The notes beneath the pieces are model-generated. The model was not told the origin of the DNA and ran no database searches. It was given only the letters and a program-made list of their open reading frames with translations. The position numbers were made by a program, and so were the translations under genes. From Pseudopithomyces maydicus (taxonomy: Eukaryota; Ascomycota; Dothideomycetes; Pleosporales; Didymosphaeriaceae), in NCBI GenBank assembly GCA_026873275.1, contig JANTUC010000012.1:392001-456000 (forward strand): DNA of 64,000 nucleotides, given 5' to 3'. Positions within the stretch are counted from its first letter, which is position 1; every line of letters starts with the position of its first letter. This document shows, one piece after another, positions 1 through 11,896 of this stretch.

Positions 1-120
1 ACTCTCGTCCCGACCATCGACAGGATCACACATACTTCAAGGCCGGCGGCGGACGATGCTCGCGGTGTGTTCTACCGTACGTAGTTCGTAGTGCAGGAGC
101 CCCGGCCGAGATCGAACAAC

Positions 121-626
121 ATGAACGCGTAGGAGTGGGTTCGCTGCTGATAGCGGATACCGTGACTATAATTTGCGCCATGACATTTCAGGCCGACCCG
201 GCCCAGATCAACTGACATGAACGCGTAGGAGTGGGTTCGCTGCTGATAGCGGATACCGTGACTATAATTTGCGCCATGACATTTCAGGCCGACCCGGCCG
301 AGATCAAACGACATGAACGCGTAGGAGTGGGTTCGCTGGCTGATAGCGGATACCGTGACTATAATTTGCGCCATGACATTTCAGGCCGATCCCCAGGGTC
401 GGCCCAGATCAAACGACATGAACGCGTAGGAGTGGGTTCGCTTCATAGCGGAAACCGTGACTATAATTTGCGCCATGACATTTCAGGCCAGCGGCGAGAA
501 GCACCCGCAGTATGTTATACTGTTAGTAGTTCGTGGTACAGACCTCAGCCAAGATCGAACAACGTGTGCGCGTAGGAGTGGGTTCGCTAATAGCGAAAAC
601 CGTGACTATAATTTGCGTCCATGACA
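121..626. repeat. 96-bp minisatellite, about five copies
   Basis: Tandem copies of a unit containing ATGAACGCGTAGGAGTGGG begin at about 121, 217, 313 and 418, with a diverged copy at 564. Spacing is 96, 96, 105 and 146 bp. Each unit continues into a shared tail (CGTGACTATAATTTGCGCCA and following bases). The first three copies are nearly identical; the fourth and fifth carry small insertions and substitutions. The open frames here run across the repeat on both strands and simply repeat its translation, so I do not call a gene. This is seen directly in the sequence; any function is unknown. Confidence 0.93.
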
Positions 627-1946
627 TGGTTTCTCGAGACCTTCAGATTTGGTATCATGTGGGTAGATGTGGGTAGTTGTAGATCAATTGAAATCCGTAT
701 TCTCCATTTCAGTCACTCTCTGATGTTTTTTGATTTAAACTGGCTTTATAGTTGATGGACGACATCACTTCTTTCATGAATCCCGTAGATGAAAAGAAAC
801 AGATAATACACAGGAACGAAGACGCTTCTTCCTCTGCGAAATCTGTGGTGCCTGGAATGCTTGCGGAACAGCTTCTATCTGATTCGTGTCTTGAGAACTT
901 AAGCAGGTCACGCCAATTCCAACTGCAAATGTAGTTCAAATGTACATGCCTTCCAGTTGCGGTAGGTGTGCTCAAGTCTAGGTTTGGTGGGCCCAGCCAA
1001 AAAGCACTCTGATTCTAGATACAAGACTATGCTAATCCAAACGAATGCCGTTTCGTGTCATCTGGGGTCAAGTCAGCGTTTCGAGACCAATCAAACGGTT
1101 GTATGGAAGGGATGCCCACCCTCAAGTGTACATAAGTCTAAGCCATAAGGACTCGTCCAACAAACAACCTGATTCTAGATACAAGACTATCCTGATCTAA
1201 ATGAATACCGTTTCGTGTTATCTCGGGTCAAGTCAGCGTCCCGAGGGCAATTGAACGGTTGTTTGGAAGAAATGCCCACCCTTAAGTGTACATGCTTTCC
1301 AGTTGCCATAGGTGTGCTTAAGTCTAAGCTATAAGGACTTCCTTATGTACGCCCGTTTTCAATCGTCACAAGAGGGGTTGACAGCTTCTTCTCCACCATA
1401 TATGCGTTTTCATTCAGTCAGCTACTCTGCTGCCGCTTTCTCCAAATACAAAACATAAGGACTTCCAAGGTTGGCCAAAAGTCACCTGATTCTAGATACA
1501 CAACTATCCTAATCTAAATGAATACCGTTTCGTCTTATCTGGGGTCAAGTCAGCGTTTCGAGACAAACTAAACGGTTGCTTGAAAGGGATGCCCACCCGA
1601 CACATATGCAGTCCATCGTAAGTCATAGTGGTGGTTCATTGCCTGTCATAAAGAACGCAAACATATTACTCGACTCCTCACTGGGGAACGTATGCCCTAT
1701 CCTAGTGATATTCCAATCACATTTGGTGAGTCCTCTTCGACCCCGCCTTCTTGAGTTCACTACACTGCGCTGCGCGGAGCTCTAGCTCTTGCTGTTGTTC
1801 TCTCACTTCGTTGTGGCCCCAGCGTCTTGCAAACGCGCCGCTTCAAGAACTCCTCCGCGCCCACAAAACTCTACACTCTACACTCTACACTCCGACACTC
1901 GACACTCGACACTCGGGCTGCTTCCCCGCCAAAGCACAGCTACAAG
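627..1946. other. Left intergenic region without a supported gene
   Basis: Apart from the repeat copies, this stretch holds only short open frames (60-90 codons) on both strands with no recognisable domain. Just before the first gene, at 1870-1915, is a run of near-repeats of ACTCTACACTC and CGACACTCGACAC. That is a pyrimidine-rich tract of the kind often found in fungal 5' leaders. Confidence 0.6.
936..1600. repeat. Three-copy diverged direct repeat (about 113-bp core)
   Basis: A core starting CTGATTCTAGATACA and ending near GATGCCCACCC occurs at about 1009-1121, 1169-1281 and 1486-1598. Flanking blocks (AAGTGTACATGC and TAAGTCTAAGC.ATAAGGACT) are also repeated between the cores, so the real unit is larger and has been rearranged. 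The copies differ by scattered substitutions, several of them C-T or G-A. It may be the remains of a mobile element or an old satellite, but I see no coding frame, terminal inverted repeat or target duplication to name one. Confidence 0.8.
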
Positions 1947-3291
1947 ATGTCGGAAGCCGTTACGTCTCTTTTGCACGCCCGTATCGAGCGATTCGTCAAA
2001 ATGCGCACTGCACTTCTTGCATGGTAAGTCTGGTTTCATACTGCGGTCGAGCTCTCTAACGCTTGCTAGGCGCAAGAAGCTGAAGCGCGAGTATGACTTC
2101 GAGCTGGTATTCAGGCGAGACGCGAGGGCGAAGCCAGAGACAATCAATCGACTCAACGAAATCGACGATCATCTGGATGATTGTGAAGAGTAAGGAGGAT
2201 TCTAACATTCCGAGTCGTCTGGGAGTTGGTGCTAACCTAATAATATAGCAACATCGACTCTGCTATTATCGACTACTCACAGGCCTGTCTGCGTCCCGTT
2301 GGAAAGGCCATGCTTAGGTTTTCGCGGGAGGTAAGAGATATGATTTACGAGCATCTACTCGAACGGGTCGAGACATACTCTTTCCGACTTGTGATTGACG
2401 CCTCTTTCGGATCGGAGCTTCACGGTGAATCAGAGTGGGAAGAGAACGCAGATGGGGCGGTCTTCCCGTGGATCGAAGCACCTCTTTCCGGTGCTGTGTG
2501 TCAAGACCTACCTTTCCACTACGAACATCCCGATTTCCTCGGTGAAGATTTTGTTTGCGAGCTCAAACAAGCGTACTTTCGTCACTCCACAGTTGTATAC
2601 GTGCAGCCCACCCCTTCTGAACGCAATTTCTCGCCATTGACGTACTTCCTGTTCCACGACCCCTTCGGCATCGATATGAGGATTTCTGATGCCATAAGAA
2701 AGCTGGAGCTGGATCTTCTCGAGCAGGCCTGGGGTGGATGCGATGCTCTCTGTCGCAAATTCATCGTCTATAACAAGACTACCCACCCTAGTGAGCGTTT
2801 GCGGGAGCTTGAAACCGAAATCAAAATGATAAGCCATCGTCTTTCCAACCTTAAAATGGCGCTTGATCCAGTTACGGCCGCGTGTGCCATCAAATTCAAA
2901 TTCACGATACACTCGGAGAGCGATAAGGGCCTGATGGAATGGCGGGCATTGTGTGGGGCGCTTCTGGATATTGTGAAGATGGTTGAGGTTTTCGATTGCA
3001 ATGTGAGCTTCCTGGTGAATTTGCAGTATCGAGGATACATTGGAAGCGCGGGCGAGATCCCCCCATGCGACAAGATCTGGAATATGGAGTCAACCACAGG
3101 ATCCTTCCACAAAGATCTCGCCGGAATGCTCCAGGTTGGTCCACACTCTGGGCTTATGAATGCTCCCGTGGACTAATTGTTTGCAGGAATATCGAATTGG
3201 CGACAACGACCGAGAGAAAAGACTCATTCAAGCGTTCTCGCAGAACTTCGTGGATCGCCCAGACCCCTCCGATGATACTCTACAGTTGTAA
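1947..3291 (+). CDS. Hypothetical protein, four exons (F-box/2EXR-like segment)
   Basis: Spliced model: exons 1947-2023, 2070-2189, 2249-3134 and 3187-3291, giving 395 residues. All three introns are GT..AG and 46-59 nt long. Phases match across each junction, and the frame opens with ATG at 1947. Near residues 85-105 is the phrase LRFSREVRDMIYEHLLE. It resembles the start of the fungal 2EXR/F-box-like families, in which LPxEVRxxIY is typical. The rest is mixed charged and hydrophobic with no catalytic motif I can name. Such proteins are common and lineage-specific in filamentous fungi, usually without known function. Gene structure is well supported by splicing and phase; the family link is a weak inference. 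It converges on the ferric reductase, whose stop lies 187 bp away. Confidence 0.75.
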
Positions 3292-3477
3292 GATGCCGGA
3301 ATACTAGAAGAGAAAGTGCAGAAGGTACTCGCAGCTAAATTCTCGGAGAACTGGTGGGCAATATGATGTTTTTGCTTGGCTTCTGGTATGATTAAATCAA
3401 CATGGATTATGAGGGTATACCAAGCAGCGGATTCAGTTTTACTTGCTTTCATTGAATGGCAGGAGCTGAATAGTAAT

Positions 3478-5773
3478 CTACGATATGCTTTCAACATGCA
3501 GATCCAGTTCAGTTTCCCTCTGTCCCATCGCAAATTCCATATTCATCTTTGTCGCCACTTTCCGTGCATCTAGCTCCAGCTTAGGTCCGCCGCACACGAC
3601 GAGCATATTCTTCGCCAGGATCGTACGCGGAACTGCTAAAGACACTAGATCTGAAACACTTGGGCGTTCACCATAGTGCCTTGTCAAGAGGTGTGGCTTT
3701 GGTGTACTCCTGCACTTCTTTTCTTGGTATCGGGATAGAGCACACTGGCATTGCTCCGGAGCTTTTTTTATTGTCCTCCTTCCAATCGAAGATCTGACAC
3801 TTTCCCAGATTGAGCGTTTCTTCTCTTCCCTGTGTAATGGGTCTAATTCTGACAGACACGGCTGCTCTTCTTCCGGCTCTTCTTCCGGCTCTTCTTCCGG
3901 CTCTTCTTCAACATAGGTGTCTTCGCTCGAGCGCCTTCCCGCGTCACTGTCCGATTCTTCGAACCCGTCCACTGGCTCCTCGTCCGACTCCCAACTCTCT
4001 GCTTCGTTTGGATTTCTGATTCGGAGAGGCGGCCTACCAGTAAGTCGCTTTTGCTTTGACCCACGGAGATGGGCGAACGGATCGAAAGTGCCTGGTATTA
4101 CGGTCGACGCCCGCTCAACGGATTCGGAACATGTTGTATATATACTTGCTTCCACAATGACACCGGAGTCGCGGAGAGCGATACTATTTCTGGTGATTTG
4201 ATCGATCACCGCGGCCTCAAACTGAGGCTCGATATGCCGGTTCGTCCAGACGAAGCTGACTCGTTGTGTACGCAGTTTCGTGGGGTGATCGACGCAGATC
4301 TTTTCGAGGTACTCCAATACCGAAAGGATGAACGAGACCCCAGTAGATGTAGCGACCATGACAAGGTTCTCGTGCTGTTCCCACGCTGGCGCGTTGCCGT
4401 ATGGCCCGTCTAAGAAAGCTACCAGCGAGGAGCTCGGCCGACTCGCATTAGGGCACGGAAGTGACCGCCACTGATCACGGTATTTTGCGAGCCGCTGCGT
4501 CAAGCCACCGTGGGCCTTGATCATCAGTACCATGTCGTCTGCGTCTGTCCGTGCATCTGGTGGCAACAGCCCATGCTCCTCGAGCTCCGCTCCATACCGA
4601 TTTTGTGTCTTTAAACTGGAGCATGTCGCTGGAGTAAATGGATGGACTTCCAAAAGGCCTAGTTTTGGAATCCAAACCCTCACATGCTGTCCTGGTCTCC
4701 ACCGGAACGGAACATCGGCAATCCTTATTACCGTCGTCGATTCCTTTATCCCTTCTTTTTCTCCGGCGACGAGCCCCGGCAGCCAGACCATCTTGACGGG
4801 ATATCCCATGGCTAGAACATGCAGTTCTTTGCCTTCCCTGGTTTCGTCGTCTGACCTGAACTGCTTGTAGCCCTTGCTCTTCATAGGGGCAAGCGTCATG
4901 TTGCACCATAGATACCGGCCAATAACCATACTCTTGTCCGTTGCTACCAGAGCAATAGAGACGTAGATCGGTACTCTCGCATAACTGGGAACGTGCTTCA
5001 AAGCCATTCCCAGGAAGACGATTGTCGATACCCAGTGGTTCAGAAAGAAAATGGTATACCATCTTCTCCTAATACCCGCGATGCTGCTGATAGCAATCCA
5101 GGCTAGCAAGCTATAAGCGGCAACGCCATATCTGACGACTTGCATCGCCTTCTCCGGGCTGTTCAGGATGTCCTCAATGGAGATAGAAGACAGCATAATG
5201 CCCGCATGGACAGTGGCAGAGACGAACACCATTTTGCCCACCCATCGATGGATGTAGTTGATGCGCACATAACTCAAGCCAGTGAGGTAATTAAGAGGGC
5301 CGCGCTTCGTAGAGATCAGATACAAAAGTGGTATCTGGGACAGCGTAGTCCATGCGGCGCGGAACGCGACGTCGTCCGTGAAATGAAATGTGAACGTAGG
5401 CGCATCGACGCTGAGAAGGATGGCGACGATGACAATCGTATAGAACAAAAGAAGAAAGAACCGGCCCAGGGGTATATTGAGATAGGGAAGAGATAGCTGA
5501 GAAAAACAAGTGAAAAAGGCCGTCTTGCGGGAGATCCAGACGGAGGCCAGTGTTGGCCTAGGTCGCGCATGCTTGCTTCTGCGCCTGTCGCCTCGTGAGT
5601 TGAAAGCCCCTTATCGCATAATTTGTGCCTAACCGTAAAGCCCACCACGCCCATATTCGGTGTACACACACCCCGAGCGCAACGAGGCCAATCGCAAGCC
5701 AAAATACCTCCGCAACGCGCCGATTCGCGCGCCCACGGTGCTTCAAATGGTGCTCATATCTTACATCATCCAT
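3478..5773 (-). CDS. Ferric/cupric reductase transmembrane component (FRE family)
   Basis: Minus-strand exons 5634-5773 and 3478-5584 (intron 49 nt) give 748 residues. An acceptor six bases further in would also keep frame. The protein moves electrons from NADPH through FAD and two haems across the membrane to reduce extracellular Fe(III) or Cu(II). Seen: an N-terminal membrane helix, then a haem-binding membrane core with HRWVGKMVF..TVHAG and NHWVSTIVFLGMALKHV supplying histidines. The FAD-binding motif HPFTPATCSS, the NADPH-binding phrases LDGPYGN and VVCGGPKL, and a normal C-terminus follow. The NADPH half carries a long acidic, low-complexity insertion with repeated EEEP units from a 12-bp tandem repeat at about 3861-3908. 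The class is secure; substrate metal and membrane (plasma or vacuole) cannot be told from sequence. Confidence 0.9.
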
Positions 5774-6137
5774 GGTAATACAAATACATGCAGAGCCGCT
5801 CGGGCGGTGGTGGTGGTGGTGTTTAAGAACACGCGGTGGTGTCGAAACCGTAGGGCGGTTTCAGCTGTGTTTCGTTGCGAGCAACATCCTCGGACGCTGC
5901 GACGTCGCTAAAAATAGGGCACTTTGACAGGTTTCTAGGGCCCGCTCTGGAACACCAGGTACAGAATTATATATACCTATGTATGTACAGGGACACCGAA
6001 GATGAATGGTAGAAAACAGTCTGTCTGTGTTCATTTTGCAGGCGCGTGCCTGTAATGTATTTACAGAAATGAGCGCATCACCGACGACTCCCAACTTTGC
6101 CAAATTTGCCTGTCCAGCGAAGAGCTGCAGTCCTCGT

Positions 6138-7805
6138 CTAACCGAAAGTGGAGTTGAGGGGCCCGACCTTGATGTTGCTGTAGGTGACTGAAGCGCTGGC
6201 GCTCTTGGACTCGACATCTGCTGGTACCTGAAGATTGTCAGCGCATGGCCCGATTTATGAACCAGTCTACTTACACCAGAGGTAATATCGCACTCGCCAC
6301 GACCGATGCCGGGAACAGAGGGGTCCTTGTCTGTCGGGTAGGTCGAATCGAGCCACAGCATGTTGGAGTAGTGGTCGTCCCACAGCGACATGACCAACAC
6401 CATACCCTTTGTGAGTGCCTGAGCCATGTTGGCCATTCCACCCTTGTCCTTGAAGGTGTATGTGTCGCCAAAGACCTGCTTCTGCTGGTCGCAGAACTTG
6501 GTCGTGATCGAATTGCCGTCGACGCCTGCGATTGCCGACTGCGAGTTGGGAATGACCTATGGAACATGGTCAGTTGTGAACCACCGAACCAGTAGAGTGC
6601 CATATGTACCTTGCCACCCTGTACGTAGAAACGCTTGATCTCCATGCTCGAGCCCGAGCCGACGAACTGTGTGACGACGGTGAATTTCTTGGAGGTATCC
6701 ACAGTCTTGCCCTTGCCATAGAAGTCCTTGACGCCCATGCGGTACGAGTTGAAGTCGCAGCCATCAGGGTCGCACACACCCGCGTATCGATCGGCAGAGT
6801 AGGTTCCACCGCATCCATCGCCATCGCATCGGCTCTGTTCGATCGTGCTGCAGGAGTGGGGTGTCACGGCAGTCGAGACGCTGTTTGCCTCCCAGATATC
6901 CATCTCAGCGCAGCAGCTTCCGTGGCCACCGACGCCAGCGTTCTGGTCGTTAGACGACGCCTGCCAACCCTCGACATTGCCCTGTGGCACAGTCAGATAA
7001 TCCCATCGTGGGGTTTCTGCCAATTAAGACCCACCTCTCCGTTGATGAACTTGAGATCACGAGGGCACTGGGCATCGCAGTATCCCGTGCCATACTTGGC
7101 ACCAGCCTTGTTTCCTGAGTATTTCTTCATGCCTCCGTCAGCATCCATGGATACGAAGTACAACGCGCCGTTGAGACCGCATGGGAGGTTCGACAGGTCG
7201 ACGTCAAAGGTGAATTCTAGATCGGGGGCGAGCTTGAACATCTCGTATGTAGAATCGTCCTTCATCATGTAGGTGCGAGAGCCGATGTTGGTGGAGTACG
7301 ACCCCTTCGTAACGAACTTCAGCTGGAGGGAGTTGCCGCTTGCGGTGATACCGTAGGTACCCTTGTAGTCGGCTCCATCGAGAGCGCAATTCGATGCACA
7401 AGACTTGTTATCTGACAATGTGAGTGTGATATTCCTTCTATCCTTTGCGCCTCTGTGCATTTATTCCTACCTTTGCAAAGCGTAGCGTTCCACTCGTTAC
7501 CAGTATAGCAGTTCTCGTAACTAAGGATGTGTTAGGATGAAGCTTGACTGTTCATTTGTTCTTCATACCCGCTCTTTGTGTGGAGCCAGCGCCAGTCTAG
7601 GTGCGACTATCAGCAAAATTTCATGCCCGGACATTTTCGACTTACTAGAGTCTACGACAACCTTTCCGTTCTTGGTGGTACAGCTGCCTTTGGCGGTGCA
7701 TTGCTGCCATGTCATTCCAGGGTGGGTTTCAGTTGTTTGGGTCCCCACCAACTGGCCCTGGACAACGGCCAAAAGCGACGTTGCTACAGTAAGGAAGCGA
7801 TACAT
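6138..7805 (-). CDS. GH7 cellobiohydrolase (cellulose 1,4-beta-cellobiosidase, reducing-end type)
   Basis: Seven exons on the minus strand: 7646-7805, 7569-7596, 7471-7520, 7035-7411, 6610-6981, 6275-6556 and 6138-6227. They total 452 residues, with every junction in phase. A secretory signal (MYRFLTVATSLLAVVQG) precedes the mature start QLVGTQTTETHPGMTW, typical of Cel7 enzymes. The catalytic motif EMDIWEAN supplies nucleophile Glu231, Asp233 and acid/base Glu236. Loop sequences such as YSADRYAGVCDPDGCDFN and the ending VTYSNIKVGPLNSTFG fit a cellobiohydrolase, not an endoglucanase. The protein stops right after the catalytic domain, with no linker or CBM1. It would act outside the cell, releasing cellobiose from crystalline cellulose. 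A TATAAA box lies 69 bp upstream of the ATG, and one CreA-like CCGGGG is at 7927-7932, weak evidence of glucose repression. Confidence 0.96.
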
Positions 7806-7873
7806 GATGGCCTGAGAAATGTTCGAATTCTGTGGCGCTCTGTAGTGCATGCGGTGTATACGAAAAGGGTCCC

Positions 7874-7879
7874 TTTATA
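7874..7879 (-). promoter_or_regulatory. TATA box of the GH7 gene
   Basis: The minus strand reads TATAAA 69 bp upstream of the GH7 start codon, in a CATATAAAGGG context. The position is normal for a strongly inducible fungal secreted-enzyme gene. Confidence 0.65.
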
Positions 7880-10574
7880 TGTATGGACCAGATACGATTG
7901 TCGCAGATCACGTCCATTTCAGCACGCCGGGGAACGACGGGAAGCAGTATGAATGATCAATGTAACAATCGAATCAAGACATTTGCTGGTTGGCCGTGCG
8001 AATTAGATTTGATTCTACCGGCGCGGATCCAATCTAGTCCAAGCCATCGTAAAAAAGCGCCGGAGGTGCCCCAAATGGAAGTCGAACGTCTTACAAGGGT
8101 GATAGCCAGGAGGTCATCTATTCTATCCTGGTCACTGCGGCTCCTGGAGAAGGCATGGAAAGATCATCGTATACGACTGACTGGGCGGAGTATTGCCATT
8201 CGCCCATCTTGCCTGTGTATATGGATTACAATCAAACTGAAGGTAGAGAGGTGCAGCTTAGACCCACGGCATGCATGGTGAGAAAGATTTGATAGGTTCG
8301 CGATGGCAGCTTCCAGGTTAATTCAAGCACTGGCCTCGAGTCCGGGTAAGAGCACAAGGGAGACGCCACAACGGAGGCTATCTCTTGATCTTGAGCTCGA
8401 ATTGATTGACCGTAGCGTCACATGTACCCACTGAGTTGTCCCTGCATTGATGGCACATTTCGCACACATTTCTGACGCGACCTTTTTTCAGATAATGATT
8501 CTTTCATCTCAGTCCCTTGGTGTTGCTTGCACGAGGCTTCAATCCAACCCCTTATTCTGAACACGCATAAGTGGACCCTGATACACGGATTCCAGAAGGG
8601 CTTCTCGGACAAATTAATGGTCGAGTAGCTCGTGATGCGATGCGTCGGTGATGCGGCCGTTTCTCAGCAGGTGAGCATGTATACATGGGCCTCGATAGTG
8701 GATGGAAGGGCCCCGAGAGGTCTTGGTGCTGTTGACCAATCTGCGTAGATGGAAGATGTTGATTTAGGCTCAAGGGCTAGGACGTCGGCACTCTGGCAGT
8801 TGCGGGGTTGCAGGGGTTCCCCACACTGGTACAATGACCCAACAGGACATTTCTTTTGCCTCGGCGTCACTGTTGACAGACTCGTACCGTGTCTTTGTAT
8901 GTAGTGGTCCAATGGGATCTTGAAACATCGGTGCCCGTCGGCAAAGCGATCGCAGGTACCGGCACTAGAACAATGCTATCATTGGTGGTCCATATTGATG
9001 ACAGGATGGGTAGGACGAGGATATGAGTCCCATTATCTGGAATATCTCCGCAAGATTGGCCGATTCTACAGGGTAAGAGCGGCGCTTCAGTGGGGTGTCA
9101 CAGACAGGCTGGAAGAGGACGGATTGGACAGTCCGAGGTCTCTACTGTAGCACCAAATCAGTATCACATCCACTACCTGCGTAATCGAACGACCTTACCA
9201 AGAGAAGCACACCAGTGGCCACAGGGACCCAGGAAATATGCGTGAGTTCATTTGATGGCGAAAGCGTCAAATGATCCATTTCTGGGCAAGCTCTCTCAAA
9301 CCACCACGTGATGATCAATCGAAGGAGACTTGGAATCAATCCAAGCCCTTCCAATGTAGGGACGTTGCGTTTTAAGTACCGTGCCCTCCTCGAAGTGGCC
9401 ACAGGGCCTTCTTGAAGACCCGCGGGTCAGAGGAGAGCGGTTAAAGGTACATCTTCGCGCCAACGAGTGCTCCAAGCACGAATTCTCTGAGGCTCTGCAG
9501 TCAAGGGCTTGGAGCCTCATCATGTAGATTGGAACAAGACCTGAAACCTAGGTATTGGGTGCGATTAGATGGCCGATGGAGCAATCGGACAGCTCACACA
9601 GCAGTCGACAGGATGCAGCCCAGCAATGCCATGTCGATCGCCCAATCTCCACCAATTGCAGGATAATGACAATATATGCAAGATAGCACCTCCCGGGTAA
9701 CGCGCGCGAGGAGCCAAATCCTCTGTCGCCGCGGGTGCTCGAGCGGCGTGATGTAGTCCTTGCGGTATGGGATTCGGGGGAAGCTCTACGAAATAGGATA
9801 GGTATGATGGTGTCCTTCGATCAAGCGCAAGATGAGTTTGGTTCGAACTGCACTGCTTTGCGAGTTCGTGTTCTCTGGCGGTCGCTATCGTCTCTGCTGT
9901 GCGGAGCACGAACGCGCACCACCCAAACCGGGTAAATGGCCGCCTGGTGTATGGCTACCGGGCCGAGTGGGCATGAGCGCATGAGCGTATCTCAGTGACA
10001 CAGTTGGAATAGATAGAAGCGATGAGGTGGCGGCCCTGTTGGATAGATGTGTTGGTGATTGGCCGCGCCTGCATGCAGCTGCAGCTTGCGCGGAAGGTAT
10101 TCGAGGATGAAGTACCTCAACTCCATAGGCAAATTCTAGGATACGAAATTCTGTTCATCTTGCAGTCTCGATCTTTGCAAGGCGCTGTCGCCTTGCTGTC
10201 CCAGATCGGAGTGCTGTAGTCTGATAGCGTGTGCATCGGTGTTCGGCGTGGCTTTCGGAGTGGCGGGGTACTCTTCCAAGGTTTGTGTCCTGGTCGAGTC
10301 AGATCATGTCCATAGAACACATTGAAGACGGCTTCGGGCGTACGTATGTACACTAGAATCTAGGGAATGAGATGGAATAGATCCTCTTGGCGCTTACTAT
10401 GACATCACAAAGATACTCGATATCACTACCATTCAAGATTCTCTGACGCGCGTACATACTGAAACATTGATCTCCACATATCCTACACCCATTTTCTTTA
10501 TTTCTATCACGTCCCCTAGCGCACCCCACATTTACGCTCTCTACAGAACGTCAAGAAGGCTAAGAAATTGCACC
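7880..10574. other. Gene-poor region between the GH7 and GNAT genes
   Basis: About 2.7 kb with only short open frames on both strands, the longest 149 and 114 codons. None has a recognisable domain, a good start context or splice-linked partners. The part nearest 7.9 kb is the GH7 promoter. I see no RNA gene or mobile element in the remainder. Confidence 0.55.
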
Positions 10575-11246
10575 ATGACCTCTAGGTATTGCACCTGAAG
10601 CATCCCCGCAGATCTAGAGGACTAACGCAGTTGCAGCAATGTCGTGCGAGATGATGGCATAGTACTGCGCCCTGGAACCGTGGAAGACGTCCCCGCCCTT
10701 CTTCGACTCATGGACATTGCAACACAGTGGCTTGTGAAAAGAGGCCAAACCGAACAATGGGGCGACGGCACCGTAAGACACGCGGACAATCCTGCCAGGA
10801 TCAAACGTGCGAAAGAGTTCGCAGAATCAGGCGACACGTGGGTCGCAGTAGACACCACCTCGCCAACATACAAAGCCGCAGACGCGTCTGAAGCAGAAGA
10901 TCAGGACCTTCCCATCATGAACGGCGTGGTTGGCGGCTTGACGGTCGGCGGTCCAAACCCCTATGTTCAGCCAGCAACTGAACCGGAACTATATGTTTTA
11001 TTTCTCATAACGGACCGGGCATCTAGTGGCAAAGGTATTGGTACTCTTCTACTTGAAAAAGCGCGAGAACTAGCTCGGAAGGCGGGCGTATCGTTGCTTC
11101 GACTTGATTGTTATGCTGGCGGTAGCGGAGGGCTGGTTCGATACTACGAGTCTCAAGGGTTTGAGCGGGGAGAAACGTTTGAAGTCAAAGGGTGGCCGGG
11201 ACAGATTCTTGTGCAGAGATTAGATCAAGACAGCCCGAAAGACTAG
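10575..11246 (+). CDS. GNAT-family N-acetyltransferase
   Basis: Exons 10575-10585 (only 11 nt, including the ATG) and 10637-11246 give 206 residues. The 51-nt intron has a CTAAC branch site at 10622 and a TTGCAG acceptor. Without the tiny first exon, the frame has no convincing ATG. The acetyl-CoA-binding motif A is seen as ITDRASSGKGIGTLLLEKA, followed by LLRLDCYAGG and VRYYESQGFERGE, the usual ends of a GNAT fold. These enzymes move acetyl from acetyl-CoA to an amine; the substrate here cannot be predicted. Similar stand-alone GNATs of about 200 residues are common in filamentous fungi. No signal peptide or membrane segment is present, so a cytosolic location is likely. Confidence 0.88.
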
Positions 11247-11839
11247 AATTATGGATTATCGCTTGTGAAGCCTGTATGGACTGGAATTTTTTCTTCTTGG
11301 TCTCTATTCAAAGAAATAATTCAGTGACGCTAACCACTAAATAATTTGTACACATCGAATTATTGCTTCTCCATAGTTAAAATTAAGTTGAACTTACAAA
11401 TCGTAGTCTTTACTTTTCTCGGAATTAGCCAGGTTTGTGGCATGTTATAGCGGCTTATCATAATCAATGCCTGAAATGCACTTCTATATCTAGTGTTCAA
11501 ACTAAGGGTGAAATACAAGACCTTCGGCAGGACCTAGTGATCGACAACACATACAGAATGTGCATATGATAATTTTTCAATATCCTGGAACCAGAGCTTC
11601 AGATATATCGTCACATTCGATCCTGACCATAAACATTCACATTGTAATTTCATCCCCACATGCAGACGAGCTTCTACTCTAGCGCTTTGACACGCAGCCA
11701 TGGGTCGTGTCAGATCGACCCTGGCTTTTCTTTTCATCGTTGAAAGTGCAGCGTTCCTGTGAGTATCGTGCTTCTTCAAAGCCTTTAGCGGTCACTGATG
11801 CTGGTTGAGCAGACGCTCGCCGCCCGCCCGCGAAAGCAT

Positions 11840-11851
11840 GATCACGTGATC
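11840..11851. promoter_or_regulatory. 12-bp palindrome with E-box core
   Basis: GATCACGTGATC is a perfect 12-bp palindrome centred on CACGTG. It lies about 300 bp upstream of the Zn2Cys6 gene and 40 bp before its TATA box. CACGTG is the classic binding site of bHLH and bZIP factors; use of this site is inferred from position only. Confidence 0.4.
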
Positions 11852-11890
11852 TTTAGAAGCTTCCATCCGACTTCAGCTCGTACATAAATG

Positions 11891-11896
11891 TATAAA
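11891..11896 (+). promoter_or_regulatory. TATA-like box upstream of the Zn2Cys6 gene
   Basis: TATAAA in the context TGTATAAAGG, 258 bp before the ATG at 12154. It is the only good TATA match in the preceding 300 bp. Confidence 0.45.

Noticed and set aside
752..934. 60-codon frame beginning MDDITSFMNPVDEKK
   Set aside because: Short, overlapped by an equally long antisense frame and next to repeat DNA; no splice or domain support.
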